Source: Holothuria scabra
Taxonomy: Eukaryota; Echinodermata; Holothuroidea; Aspidochirotida; Holothuriidae
NCBI GenBank assembly: GCA_037179385.1
Contig: CM074187.1
Span: forward strand, 4,030,001 to 4,094,000
DNA: 64,000 nt
Direction: 5' to 3'
A model generated the notes under the pieces. The model saw only the letters and a list, made by a program, of their open reading frames with translations, did not search any database and was not told where the DNA came from. The number at the start of each line of letters is the position of its first letter. The first letter of the stretch is position 1. Below are positions 33,299 through 45,837 of the stretch, piece after piece. The position numbers and the translations under genes are program-made.

Positions 33299-33352
33299 GT
33301 ACCAGCACCAATAGCAATACTGATTCAGTACTGCTATTGGTGCCGCTACTGG
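33299..33352. repeat. Hairpin-forming inverted repeat
   Basis: AGCACCAATAGCAATACTG is followed, after a loop of a few bases, by AGTACTGCTATTGGTGC. Stem about 19 bp with one or two mismatches. Confidence 0.7.
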
Positions 33353-33669
33353 GCTAAAAGTTTGATACAATTACGAACTATATCCTTGACAATCATAACG
33401 CATTAGTTTATACTTTATGAATAATTTATGACATTTGTATGAGAGAGAAGGCTGGGATACTTTGCTCAGATTAAGGAAAGGGCTATTTTTATTCATGTCA
33501 TATCGAATAACGTTATTTTTGGAAAATTGCTTTGGAAATGTTTGGGGGTGCCCCCCCCCCCCGGGCCCCTATGAGGAGCCGCTAATGAAGAGAGCCACTC
33601 GATTCTGTGCCTCTCTAGAGACCTACTTGTACTAGAATGAGTAATAGGCTATTTCTATTTCTACTTTAG

Positions 33670-35900
33670 GGGTTGAGAAGTTGTTGAAAAACCTAAAGGT
33701 TAGCAAAGCCATGGGACTTGACAACATACACCCATGTGTTCTCAGAGAGCTTGCAAATTAACCGATCAAGCACCAATGATCAGTCATCTTTTCCAGCAGT
33801 CAATAACCAGTGGTTACATTCCCAGGGACTGGAAAACTGCAAATGTTTGTCCGATTTTTAAGAAAAATGATAGCTTTCCCCCATCCAACTATATCGCCCT
33901 GTCTCTCTGACTTGTATTTGCTGTAAGTTGTTGGAGCATTTCATGATCTGCTCAATCACTATGAAGTAAAAAAATCCTTTCCACCAAGCAGCATGCTTTA
34001 AGAAAAAATCACAGTTGTGATACTCAGTTGGTGTCTGTTATTATTAATGATTGGGATCCGGCCTTGGATAAAAACAAACAGGTCGACGTCTTTATTTTAG
34101 ATTTCGTGAAGGCCTTCGACACTGCCCCCCCCCCCCCCCCCAACGAACTCCTCAAGACAAAGTTATATTCTTTATGGGTCTCTAGACAAATCGTTAATTG
34201 GGTGGAGAACTTCCTTTCTGATCACTCACAATCTGTTGTTGTAAATGGTACAAAATCTGCTCCTACTCCAGTTCTTTCTGGTTTTCCTCACGGGTCTGTT
34301 CTAGGTCCAGTTTTCTTTCTGTCTCATATAAACGATATTGTTGAAACTGCTTCTTCTGAAGTTAGGTTGTTTGCTGATGATTGTGTTTGTTATAGAGTCA
34401 CTGAAGATCAAAACGACTGCAGCGTTCTACAGAGAGACATTACTCATGCACCTGGGCCAATGAGACAAAACCTGGGGCATGAGATTTCATCCGGCATAGT
34501 CGCGGTGCAATGTTATGTCTGTTATTAGGAAACATAATCCAAGAATTTTCATGTATACTCTCCATGGTGCTAATCTGAAGAGGGTGGACTCTTCATATCG
34601 AAAAGTTTTGTACAAAAACGATCATTTGCTCATTTTACACCAAAATTTTTAAATTTTCCTAACTAAGGTAAACTTAATCAGTTATGCTTCGAAATGATAT
34701 ATCTCGGTGAAAGCAACCACTGAAACGTCAATTTTCATTCAAAATACATGATTTTTGACTATTTCCAAATTTTGTGAGGTCATAATTTGGGGGAATCTCC
34801 CCAAAATAAAGCGTCATTTCGTGTCACACAAACACGATTTACGACAACTAGATCCAAATAAAACCAACTCCTTTTCTCCTGCCACCTATGACATGTATCT
34901 ACCAGAAACGCGTTTAGCCATTTCGATATTTTTGGGGCTAGAATTATTCATCCTTTTAAATTATGTAAATTTGGGGTGACCAGCACACACCCAGTGTATA
35001 CTTTTTTGATTGGGCACACCCTTTAATTTTGTCGTATATCATTAATTTATGGGAATTTATGTCCAAATAGACATCAGTTCACATAAATTCATGATATACG
35101 ACAAATCTGAAGGGCATGCCCAATCCAAGAAGTATTCACTGGGTGTGTAGTAGTACGAACATCGGAATTCCAAATTGGCCAGCTCTTTAAAACACAACCC
35201 CGATGGCGAGTACTACATTGATTAAGCGAAAAACCGAAAAATACAACATGCTCCTACACACTGTAACGCATTTGTGAGATTTATGATCGAAACTTTTCGA
35301 TATTTTAAGTATTTGGGGGTGAGAAGAAAGAATCTCAGTTGGAGTAAGCACATACAGTCTGCTTGTAATAAAGGAAATACGGTTCTCGGTCTACTAGGCA
35401 GGAACCTTTCTTTTTGTTCCTAGGAAGTTAAAATTGCCAGCCTATAAAGGTTTGGTAAGGCCTTCATTAGAGTAAGCTTTTTTTGTTTGGGTTGCAAATC
35501 AGGTTTCATTTCAAGATAAACTAGAGGGAGTACAAAGAAGATCTGCTCGGTTTATAGCCAATGAGTACTACTCCCGTGATGTTGGATCAATGACAATCTT
35601 TTGAAAGATCTCGGTCTTGGCATGCTTTCTGATCGCCGCATGCGTTGTAGGCTTCAAATCCTCGCAAAAGGTATCAACGGTCAAGCTAATATACCTTTCT
35701 CTGACCTTTGAAAACCCACCCGTATTACTCGTAATATGCATGCTTTGCACTTCCGTCCCCCCCCCCCCCCCTGCTAGGACAAATTGCTTTAAATACAGTT
35801 TTACCCCAACACTATTCGGGATTGGAATGATCTTCCCATCAGTCTCATCGAGGGGGTAGTTAGCCACCCTTAGCCGCGTAGAATTCATAACCAATTCTTA
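33670..35900 (+). mobile_element. Decayed CR1/jockey-like LINE, split by a TIR element
   Basis: RT blocks are easy to read but broken by shifts and stops. About 33,675-33,870: VEKLLKNLKVSKAMG..NIHPCVLREL and DWKTANVCPIF-like segments. 34,028-34,420: VDVFILDFVKAFDT, QSVVVNGTKSAPTPVLSG, GSVLGPVFFLSHINDIV and FADDCVCYR. After the insert, 35,304-35,880: YLGVRRKNLSWSKHIQSACN onward to the C terminus. The best relative in this window is the minus-strand LINE at 49.6-52.7 kb, which has the same FADDCVCYR motif. Poly-C runs interrupt it at about 33,550, 34,124 and 35,757. Confidence 0.8.
34598..35300. mobile_element. 703-bp TIR element inserted at TA in the LINE relic
   Basis: It begins TCGAAAAGTTT and ends AAACTTTTCGA, flanked by TA on both sides (34,596-34,597 and 35,301-35,302). 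Removing it rejoins the LINE reading VDSSYFKYLG-like. A central palindrome spans about 34,985-35,155 (ACACACCCAGTGTATACTT mirrored by AAGTATTCACTGGGTGTGT). The TA target and size suggest a Tc1/mariner-type MITE; an ATAT duplication is equally compatible. Confidence 0.75.
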
Positions 35901-35904
35901 GTCT

Positions 35905-37275
35905 TAGGGCCTGACCGACCTCACGGCGCGTACGTGTTGTACTAATGTCCTTAACTGGATGTCTCACCGTGTTTTAAAAGAAGAGAAGATCAGTGGCATC
36001 TAGGTAGTGGAACTTGGGACGGAACTGCAGTGTGCAAATAGCTGTGATCGCATATAGTAGGAACCTCCATATGCAACGCGAAAAGGGAAAATTTTTCGAT
36101 AACAGTGCAAAATGTTAACCATGACTTTTGAAATGGTGATTGTCGCTTTTGCAAATTTGGAGACTTTAAAAGCCGGATTTAGGAACTGACAACGTGGGCA
36201 GTTGCCCATGAGTCTCCACAAAAACGGGCCTCCACATACTCCATGAGAAAAAGTAAGGTAAACAAAAAATAAAAAAAAGCAGACAGAGGCATTGTATACA
36301 TGTCCCGTTGCGACCCTGGAGGTCCTAGGCCCCTTTTTCTTTGAGGGTGTGATAAAAAATTTTGTCTCAAATGACATTTTACAAGTTACTATGCGAAATT
36401 AAATAAAAAGCTCAATGGAAGTATGTTCAAGATAAGAGCATCATTTTAGTCCAATTGTTTGCTGGGGAAGGCCATTTTAAGGACCGTCAGTTCTGAAGCG
36501 TTCAGCCTGAGAGTCATGCATTTAGGCATTATCTCGAGCTCTTACCATGACCGTATCCATCTAGTGAAAAAAAAACTTGTAACACAAACGATTTTTCATG
36601 CAGATGTTGGTTCCTTGCTAATGAACAAGTGACAATTCCAACCGTTGCCGGTGTGCCTGATACATGCCACATGTTAACAGGGACGCCATCTTGTTCTTTA
36701 TGAGCAACTCTCCTTTCCTTTTGTCCTAGATTCCCAGTGCCCTTCCCGTCACGTGTTACCGTTGAATGTGACAAACTGCTTCGTTCTAGTTCCAAGTGTA
36801 CGACAAACTGTGGCCAATTTCACCCTCTAGAGCGTCCTCATTTGTCACTTCGATCAGCACATGTACTCATTTATTTTCATTTAATTTGGTGCGTCACAAC
36901 TTTTGACCAATCAGGGCACTGCCTGCATACCTGTTCCGATATCCACGAGGTTTGCAAGCCCCGCCGAACCCCGCTGCAACCTTGGTCACTCGTGTTGGGG
37001 AACTCGTGCGGCAGACTTCAGATGATAAGAATTTGAGCAACTTGTACATATATAACTAATTTTAAGACCTGCCTAATAATCAAACTTGATCATCTCTTTT
37101 AATGGAAACTCAATCACCGAATAAATCGATCCTCTTAATCAATTGGAACTCTCGCCTCGTCTGTTTTACTGTGTTTCCCGAGCTACACCTCAAGATCTCG
37201 TACCAAGCCTTCGTTATACGATTGGCCCATTATTCGACATTAGCACTGAGACATCGCAAATTTGTGGTCTGTTGA
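35905..37275. other. Intergenic, no gene recognised
   Basis: Open frames on both strands (for example 36,000-36,377 and 36,737-37,036) show no domain or splice context. No repeat shared with the rest of the window was noticed. Confidence 0.35.
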
Positions 37276-37279
37276 AGGC

Positions 37280-37560
37280 CAGGGCAGTCGCTCCAAACTT
37301 ACTTAAAAAACAGCTAAATCTCACAATTTCTTCTCATTTCTCTTCAAAGTATCTTCCATAATTATTTCTTGATTTTATATTGCATATTCCAGGCAAACCA
37401 GTTATAACTAGTGAATTTCACATTTGAGGAGAAGAATATATTGTCACATGACCTTCAATAGCAAATATAATGAAACATGCCAGTCGGCTACATACTACTT
37501 CTAATTGGGGTCTGCAGACTGCAGTCTATACTCTTGTCCTTTAAATTTAGTCTGCACAAT
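37280..37560. repeat. Fold-back family F2, copy 3 (one arm)
   Basis: TTCTCATTTCTCTTCAAAGT, TATTGCATATTCCAGGCAAA, GAATTTCACATTTGAGGAG and TTGTCACATGACC follow 13,920-14,060 in order. It then ends TCTTGTCCTTTAAATTTAG like the family centre. Confidence 0.65.
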
Positions 37561-39400
37561 TAGTTGCAATGAAAAACCTGAGCACTATTTGGAAAATATA
37601 ATCAAACACATTTTATGTAATTTAGTGGTAAAATAGGGCAAGCCATGCACTTTAAAGAAAGCAAGATCAGGTGGTGGATCAGCTGATTCAGATAGAATTT
37701 TCGATAGGTCACATCGTGGATACAAGTTCCGGGAAAATTGAAATTTGAAGTATTGGTCACAAGTTGTCACACAAGTTGCCGCATGTGCTGTCTGCTCCGT
37801 CTGTACACACTGGCAATATTTTCGGACACAAGGTATTTTGGCAACATATTTCGACACGTCTGACCTGAAATCTGTGCAGTGTACATATATGGCGTAAGCT
37901 AAAATTTAGGGGTTGTTGAATCACTAAATCCCTTTACTAACCTTTCTATAAATTCCAGTCTGCCTGTTACTGGCGTGTTAGGGTTAGCCATGTTTTGTTG
38001 GGTTTTTCTGGTTTTGTTGGGATTTTGACGGGTTTTCATGGGTTTTAACTGATTTCGTCATGTACATGGCACCAATTTCCTGTTACGTGACTGGAATTTC
38101 TACTGACTTTAACAGATCTAGTCAGGTGTCAGTTAAAATCTGACACCAATAACCTGTTATTGATGGAAGTCTCAGCAGGGAACTCTAATTGGCTTACACA
38201 AATTAAGTAGCCCCTCTCTGTCCCTTTTTACAAAAAATGATGAATTTTGAAAAGCACAAATTACAATTAACATAATAAAGCAAATCAGGTTATAGGACAA
38301 AGGCCCCGTGCCCTGTAGGTCAAACCCTAAAAATCAAGCAATTATAACCAAGTAACAACGTACTGAACAATGACAGTCATGGAAGCCTTTTCAATATAAC
38401 CTTATAAAGAGATAAAGCATTGCACAGAGTTAACTACCCATTCTGGCAGACAATTCCACTCGTTGACAACTCTATGGGCTGATAGGAGAAACTGAACGTT
38501 CTAATATCAAGCCCTGGGAAACGCTTAACAGGCTAATTTTCATTTGCCACCTTTATACTAGTTGAATAAAGAATGAGATTTTTTCCTCTCACCCAGACGG
38601 CTCCAGTTTTCATAACCCAAAATGGTACAACTGTCGAAAACTCATTATACCTCACCAAGTAGCAACCATTGCGTCGGGCCAGAATGCGAAACCCAAATGT
38701 GTAATCAACATTCGGACAGTAAACTTTGTGTATGACCTACTCTGCATTTTTTGGACTTGATGTCAATCAAAGAAGCTGTGACAATTGAGAACTTAGATAT
38801 GTGGACAGCTAAAAAACAGTCGTTTGGGGTAAGTGATTTAGGCCTTCAAATTTGTTGCAGTACACTGCACTAATCGGGAGAAGAAATGGAAAAGCCTACT
38901 TGTACCTTGTGAGGGAACAAAAGGAAAAGTCTGGAAAGGCTTAAAGCCCTGTTCACACAGGGACCGCGGAGCCAATTTTAAAGTGCCGGGACTAATCATC
39001 GAAGCGGCTCAATATGTCTTGTTTAAGGGGGCCCAAAATGCAGTTTTAAGGCGGCCCAAATGCCCACAGCAAAAATGTGCGGGGCTAAAGCCCCCTGCCC
39101 CCCCCCCTCCCCCGTCTCCGCGGTCGCGACTTATTGCAACAAGACTGTCTTGTCGTGATGAGGGACTGACGAATAACTAGTTTTTAGAGCATGGTGTCCA
39201 CATTATGCAACAAGCAGGCCTGGCAACAAGTCGCAGGTCCATGAAGAGATTCATGCAAAATTCTAACTAATTTTAACATACTCTTTATTTGTTACGGTGA
39301 AGGGGCAAGATTGTGTTCTATCCATTTTATAATAGACAACAATTCCAGTGTATCTATGCACTCTGGAAAAGTGCAGTATCTAGACTTTTTTTCCAGGGAG
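37560..39400. other. Intergenic, minor repeats only
   Basis: GT-rich TGTTGGGTTTTTCTGG/TTTTGTTGGGATTTTGACGGG short imperfect tandem at about 37,990-38,050. A GGTGTCAGTTAAAATCTGACACC near-palindrome lies at about 38,125-38,147, and a CTGTTCACACAGGG palindrome at about 38,949-38,962. C-runs near 39,097-39,112. No coding exon seen. Confidence 0.4.
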
Positions 39401-39419
39401 CAAGCACCAAAATTTTCTG

Positions 39420-41349
39420 AATTTTCTAAAGTGCCAACATTACTATAGTAGGAAAGTATTTGCGGCGCGCGAAGCCCGTCGAAAATTTGGGTCCTTTTAC
39501 AATTTTGTTAGTATGAAGCCTTTATTGCAAAAAAATAGTTTATATTCAGGGTTTTCTGTAAGGAAATTTGAATATTTCGGGAACTATCGAAGAGTCTGCG
39601 TTTCCTATTAACGTATATCTGAAATAGCAAATCGACTGAAGTTCGTTGTTGATTCATAATGTTAGGCCTATTTAAGGAGTGCGGATTGGCGGATTGAGGT
39701 TTCTTGGCGACATTCAGAAAACTGCCCTTTTTAGACAAAATATTTAAAAATTAAGAAACTGAGGAAAATTTGAGGGAGCCGGCACTGTATAATGGCTCTC
39801 CAAAGTTAACCACTGACTGAACTAGTCTATGAGCGACCACCTACTGCTTTAGAGGTTACATTATTAAGGCGCTCGAAGCGTGCTGAAAATTTTCCCATTT
39901 TAATTTTAAACTAATAATTACAAGTATGCAGCTTTTATTAAGAAGAATTTTATGAAGTAAAAGAGAGGGAAACCGCACAGTAGATGACTTGCGTCTCAAA
40001 TGACAAATTTCCGAATTTCTCACTTTTTCGAGCCGGTAGCTACTGTACGTTACTGTTCATTACTGAACATTGATAACATTTTGATACTTCAATAACTAAA
40101 GAATCCATCTACATAGGCTACTCAACTGACAGGGTTGACAGGAATGTTTCCGATAATAGGGGTGTATTAGAACATCTGACTGTTTGAGTATGGTAGGTCA
40201 AATGTTCCCTGCCTGGAATCATGCATGAAGTCTCGCTCGAAAGACTATCTTCAGTTGCCGCGGATCATAGCTACGAAAAGTTGAAAACCGCGACTCCGTC
40301 AGGGGTGGGGCCAGGATTTCCCCCGAAAGGGGGGGGCCAAGCTCCCCGACCTGAGAAGGGCAGCATTTCAGGGCCCGACAATTTGAGTTAGTCCCGGTGG
40401 GACGTGAATTAACAGTTTTGAGGCGCGCGCAGTTTTGGCCTTCTTTTCAACAAATACTCAAAAATCTGGAGTTTATTTTGAAGATAAAATTTAAATTTTT
40501 TTTAAAAAATTTTGCCTGTGTGAGAACCATTAATAAGTTACTAGGTTGCCCGACATTTTTTACCCTTTTTGAACGAAGATTTGAAAATTTAGAGCCTTAT
40601 TTTATTGGAGAAATTTTGGAATTTAATGGAAGAAAATTTAGTTTGGGGGTACAGTTATTATGAAATATTTGGGTTATTTATTAAGTTATATGACTTTCAA
40701 GAGCGAAATTAGATAGAGTGTTGGGATGATTAACAGAGTTGGCTTTGGTTAGTTATTGTACGAAGTATCCGTCGAAATTGGAAAATTTTGCCAATTTTAA
40801 CAATCTGAAGCATATACTGGAAAGAACTTGTAATTTTGTGACAGATTTACCGGTTTTATGGAAGAATTTAGTCTTCTTACAAGAAAATGAAGTAGGACGT
40901 GATCTGTAGTTTGGTTGGGGTTTCTGAATATCATCATCCAGATTAAGACCCTCGGACCATATTGGGAGAATTCTCCCGCAGAAACAGTTTGGCTTGCCAT
41001 ACATTTGAAGTTTTATATTTTATATATTGACATAGACGTACGGGAGCGTTTCATTTTGGGAGGGGCAGAATTGTCTCTTTTGTCCAAAAGATGTAATTTT
41101 GCCCGAAAGACTATCAAAGTTCAGAACACAGTAATTTTTAAAAAATTGAGAACCTCCAGATAGCAGGAAATGGCATTTCCCGAGCTCGTACATAAAAGCA
41201 AATCAGTCATTATTTTGAGCTTTCTTTAGCAATTAAATTTTCAACTTCATAGTATTGTCCCAAAGCGAAGAAAAATTTGCAAGCTTGCAATGTTCTGTTA
41301 AGTAATTTGTTCGACCAAAACACTCTATCTAAGAGGAGCGCCACCATCA
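39420..41349. repeat. Complex of GCGCGAAGCGC-type repeat units
   Basis: Units begin with a short GC palindrome followed by (C/G)GAAAATTT: GGCGCGCGAAGCCCGTCGAA (39,463), GGCGCTCGAAGCGTGCTGAA (39,868), GAGGCGCGCGCAGTTTTGG (40,420). They continue in AT-rich sequence such as GCCTTTATTGCA, TTTCCTGTAAG and AAGTTCGTTGTTG. The same blocks recur at 44.2-45.1 kb. No coding capacity; looks like an old, scrambled transposon family. Confidence 0.5.
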
Positions 41350-42823
41350 CACTGTAAAAATTTTTTAGCTGAAATGAGTGTCTTAACGCACAAACCACGA
41401 GTAAACCTCCAAGGAACTCAATTTCTGTAGTGTTTTAATTCATATCTTGTTTAATTTAACAACTCCATCACCATAATTTAGTACCTGTCGAGTAATTTTA
41501 ACCTGCCATAAAGGAATTGACACAACCGTAAATTTCTTTACTCGTCAGTTTGGTAAATTTTCTCGGCATTGTTTAGAGTTACTCAAAGTGAGTACTGCAA
41601 GTATTTCATTGACGCAATAAAAAAAACTCAGAAGGGAGTAATTGCTACACCAACCTGTGTACATCTATGCCTTAACCAAGTAAAACTAAACTCTTCCCGG
41701 GTAATATTACACATAATGGTATTCATTTACTCGAACGCGTGTACGAACAGCCCCGCTGTCTTTCAAGTGACCAAAACATTGCTGTTTTTCACAGGTAAAT
41801 ATCGTACGAAGCTAAACAAATTCATCCTTTTCCATTTAATATTTACTGATATAACAAGAAGGTTACATGTTTTCCGTGTACTATTGAGAACAACCTCTTC
41901 ATGGAGCAGCTAAGGCGTTAAAATGTGAATGTTTGGGACACTGGGAGAGCACGAGTGCGAGGACTTTGATCACTGTTAAGCTTAGGCTATCACACTCCTA
42001 ACGTTAAACATACGTAAGCCTGATAGCCTACCTCTAACCTGGCGTTAGGCTAGGCATATGAACATAGCCTATTTATTATAGCAATTCTACCAGGGAGGGC
42101 AAACGTAAATAATTGTATGTGGTATACTAGCCCATGTAGACATTCCCAAGAGTTATATACAACATTAATGTGGCAAAACAGATAATGGCGGTGTTAGGCC
42201 GGAGAAGGAACGTAATTCATCTTCCCATTTTCTTTAAACATTATGAAGACGATCAAGGACAGATTTATGAATTTTGTTTGCATATAGAAGGGGCGTGAGG
42301 TCTCACTGGGCAAACCTTTAAGTTATAGTATATTTTCTAAAGCTTTTAACACTCATGTTTATGGTCTCAGCTCAGCTTCACAGGACATTCATGACTATGT
42401 AATACGGCATTAAGACGTAATGGTAGATGGATTGGCTCAACAAAATGGATAAATGCTGACACTTTTATGCGTGTGTCTATACTAGAAATATGTTTGGTTA
42501 AAAACACTCCGAAAACGCGAGTAAAGCTCTCCCTTGTAGTATGCACATTCTGCATAAGTTTATCCCACTATAGTGTGTACATTTACTCACTTATAGCTAT
42601 GAATACTCCGTGCGTGTCTAATTTTAAACACATGTGCGTAAAATAAGTGGCAAATGAATACTATAGCGGACAAGTGACCGAAACGCACGTGCTGAGTATT
42701 TAAAGCTTTGGATGAGTAAATATACTCACCATAACAGAGTAAACTTACGCAAATGGTGCATACTATAGGGGACAGCTTTACTCGCGTTTTTTGAGTAATT
42801 CTAGCCGAAAAATTTTTTCAGTG
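41350..42823. mobile_element. CACTG-ended DNA transposon, non-autonomous (1474 bp)
   Basis: The ends CACTGTAAAAATTTTTTAGC and GCCGAAAAATTTTTTCAGTG are inverted repeats. The flanking bases CA are duplicated (41,348-41,349 and 42,824-42,825). The empty site is visible in the copy at 32,390, where CCACCATCA runs straight into GTTGGCGC. Many copies of GAGTAA/TTACTC lie inside, mostly near the ends, as expected of transposase-binding repeats. CACTG ends with a 2-bp target fit animal EnSpm/CACTA-like elements; this class call is inference. No transposase frame remains. Confidence 0.75.
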
Positions 42824-45800
42824 CAGTTGGCGCGGAGCGTACAGAAAATTGTTAAAAATTCTAACCCCTCAGACAGCCAGAACAGGCATTTCCAAGACTT
42901 GTAACTAGTAATGAAACAGTCGTTATCTGAGTTTTCCTTTAAAGGAAAGTTTCACTTCAACAGAAAAAACACAACTTGCTAAGTGATCAGAAAATTACCA
43001 AATAAAAGGGTACTGCTGCAATTAATTAGATGTAATGTTCTTGCCTCTTTTGGGAGGGAAAATTCTGCAACGGAATTGAAAACATTCTTGTGCTTTTGCC
43101 TCTATTAGGAATCTTCGTTGTAGTCCATTGCAAGGCCCGCTAAAAAGATGAGATTTTCTACGTGATTTTCTGAACTCCAGACCATAAATGATTTTCCTTT
43201 CTATGTATTTGAATTTTTGAAAATATGTCACGTTACAAGGTGGCTCCAAATGAATTTTCAGTCAGACTTATTGGGAGACATTTTCACATTACTGTTTATC
43301 ATCAGCCTATGTGTAACTGAAACGGCCCGTCTGATTTTCATTTCCGTTACTAGAATTCGGCTGTCGGGGCAGGCCAGGTGGCAGAACATTGGCCACCGCA
43401 TGCACCTGAACAACTTCTCGTCTGTTTTTGTCAGGAAACTTCGGAATTGTGAGTTTCCTTGAAGAATATTGTCTTCTAGTAGTCTAATGAGCAAAATCAA
43501 GAAGACCGTCCTGATGACTGAAGATTATAAGACCAGCACCTTTTATCAGTTTAACGTGAGCATGCAGATGAAGGCTCCCCGACGAAATTGAGATTTCTCA
43601 ACAACAGGGGGAAGGACAGGGGATAAGGGATAACAGAGCTAGTGAGAAGTCGGATTATAACATACCCAGATAGGCATTAAAATACCGTTACAAAAGAATA
43701 AAATATTTCAAAAAGAAAAAAAAGTTCTTGATCATCCATCCAGAAACTTCAGTCCTTTACATTCATTGTTAGGCCTCCCCAAAGGAAATTGCCGTCCTTC
43801 CACGGCACGGGTGGAGATAGGACAAGTTACATGAAATGAGGTTTAACCTAGGAAAGAAGAAGTGATTGAAAATCGATTCCAATATGTATAAAAATAGCAT
43901 TTCAAAACAAAAAGTATGTTCACCCATCCAGTATTTTCGGTCCTTGTAGGGTTTTTTTTCTTTTTTTTTCCCTTTTTCTTTATTGATTTTTTATTTTCAG
44001 ACCTCCCCGACGAAACCGCCGACCGTCCCCGACGGGTGGGGGGGGGCAGTGGTCCCCGACAGGGGGAAGTTGCCCCCTCCCCCCCCCCCCGGCTGGCGCC
44101 ACCCCTGGACTCCGCAGACAGCTGGAAATAGCATGTCTTGGGCTTGTAAGGAGTAGTTAAGGTGTCTGATGTTTTATTTCAAGTGATAACACAATGCACT
44201 GTATCAGGGACAAACTTGGGGTGCGCGAAGCGCGCCCAAACTTTGGCCCATTTTGAACAAATATATGCAGAGGCGTCGAGTTGATTTTCAAAGTGTAGGG
44301 GGCGAAGCTAGACATTTTTGCGAAAAGGGGGGAGGGAGGCGTGGGCAAGCATCCTAATTTTAGGATTTTTTTTTTTAAGTATGAACATTACTCTACTAGG
44401 GACATAATTTCCGGCGCCTGAAGCTCGCTGAAATTTTTTTCTCCTTTTAAGTTATTTAAAAATATGGCGCTTGTATTGCAGAAAAGTTTGTATCCTGGGT
44501 TTCCTGTAAGAAAATTTCAAAAGTTGGGGGATACTGAAGAATTTGTATTTCCTATTGACAAATCGGAGACTTAATGGCGACCAAAGTTCGTTGTTGTACA
44601 TAATATTATCCAAAGCCTACGAAATGAGGCTCTCTGACGAATTTTTACTAGTATGAGTCAAGCGTTTAATTGGAGAAAATTGGGACTTTTATGAAAGAAA
44701 ATTTATGAAAAGATCACGGTAGTTAACGGTGTCCCTTGATTATCTGGCAACACACATAGCAAATTTGCGATATTGTCGCTTCTAGAGCTCGGAAAAAGTT
44801 ACCAAACTGAAGGTATGAGAGAGCAGTTCTGCTAAGGAGTTGCAAATTGCGGCGCGCAAATCGCGCGGAAAATTTCGCTTTTCTGAAACAAAGAATGACG
44901 ATATGGAGCTTTTATTGGAGAGATTTTGCAATGTCATGCGCTGTCAAAACCACGAAGTGGACTGGTTTCACAAACGGCAATTGACCATTTTCAGAGACGC
45001 CTGCCCCCTGAAGCTACTCCACTGGGTGTCTAATACAATTAAAGGGGCACAGATGAAAAATGGTGCTAAACGTTTTAATATTTTGAGCTTATAGGAAACT
45101 ACAAAGTTTTCAAAACATGGTCTTGAAAGTGGGGGATAATTACTTAAATGGATTACGGCCAATGAGAATTTAAATATCGCTTGTACTCTATATGTAATTA
45201 GAATCACAACGGAAATTGTGATAGTTTGCGAAGGATTTGTGAAAAAGCTACAGTAGTAAGGAACCATTTGTAAAACCAGAAGGTAAAGTATATCCATGAT
45301 TTGATCAAGTTAGTTAGATGAAGTTTTACGGCCCATGAATTGATCAAAAGCACACTTCAATATATGTGAATCAACTGAGTAAACTTAAACATTTAAGACA
45401 TATCTATATATAAATATGATAATTATTGACCTGTGCTATTTATTGAGCTGTGTTTTTTATGCTATCTCATTATGTTAGAAGCCAACTTTGGAATCATTTA
45501 GTATAACGACAATATGACATAACGCAATTTCAAAATATGTGCCATGTAAATTTGTATGTATAATATGATCAATCAGAATAAAGAAGATGGTAAAAAACCA
45601 CGACCCTCAGACCATTTAGATTTAGAATGATTGTTTTTTCTAAAATCCTCCCGATTCTCTGGCAAAGGACCATTCGGCGAAACGGCAAAACTTTCACTGC
45701 TTCCCGAAGAAGCTATTCTTCCACCGAAGGTCAATACGTGACCAACTTCACGGCCCTCAGACCATTTGCATCATTGGTTCGTTATGTATGGCTCCATTCT

Positions 45801-45829
45801 AGACTGGATGAAAAGGGCAATATACACAT
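42824..45829. repeat. Repeat complex, second part (GCGC units, G- and C-runs)
   Basis: Continues the family at 32.4 and 39.4-41.3 kb: GTTGGCGCGGAGCGTACAG (42,827), GGTGCGCGAAGCGCGCCCAA (44,219), CCGGCGCCTGAAGCTCGCTG (44,412), GCGGCGCGCAAATCGCGCGG (44,849). Homopurine/homopyrimidine tracts lie at 43,950-44,100 and 44,325. No gene recognised. Confidence 0.5.
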
Positions 45830-45837
45830 GACCATAT

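Noticed and set aside
43916..44131. Phe- and Pro-rich open frame
   Set aside because: Produced by T-runs and C-runs; low complexity, no gene context.
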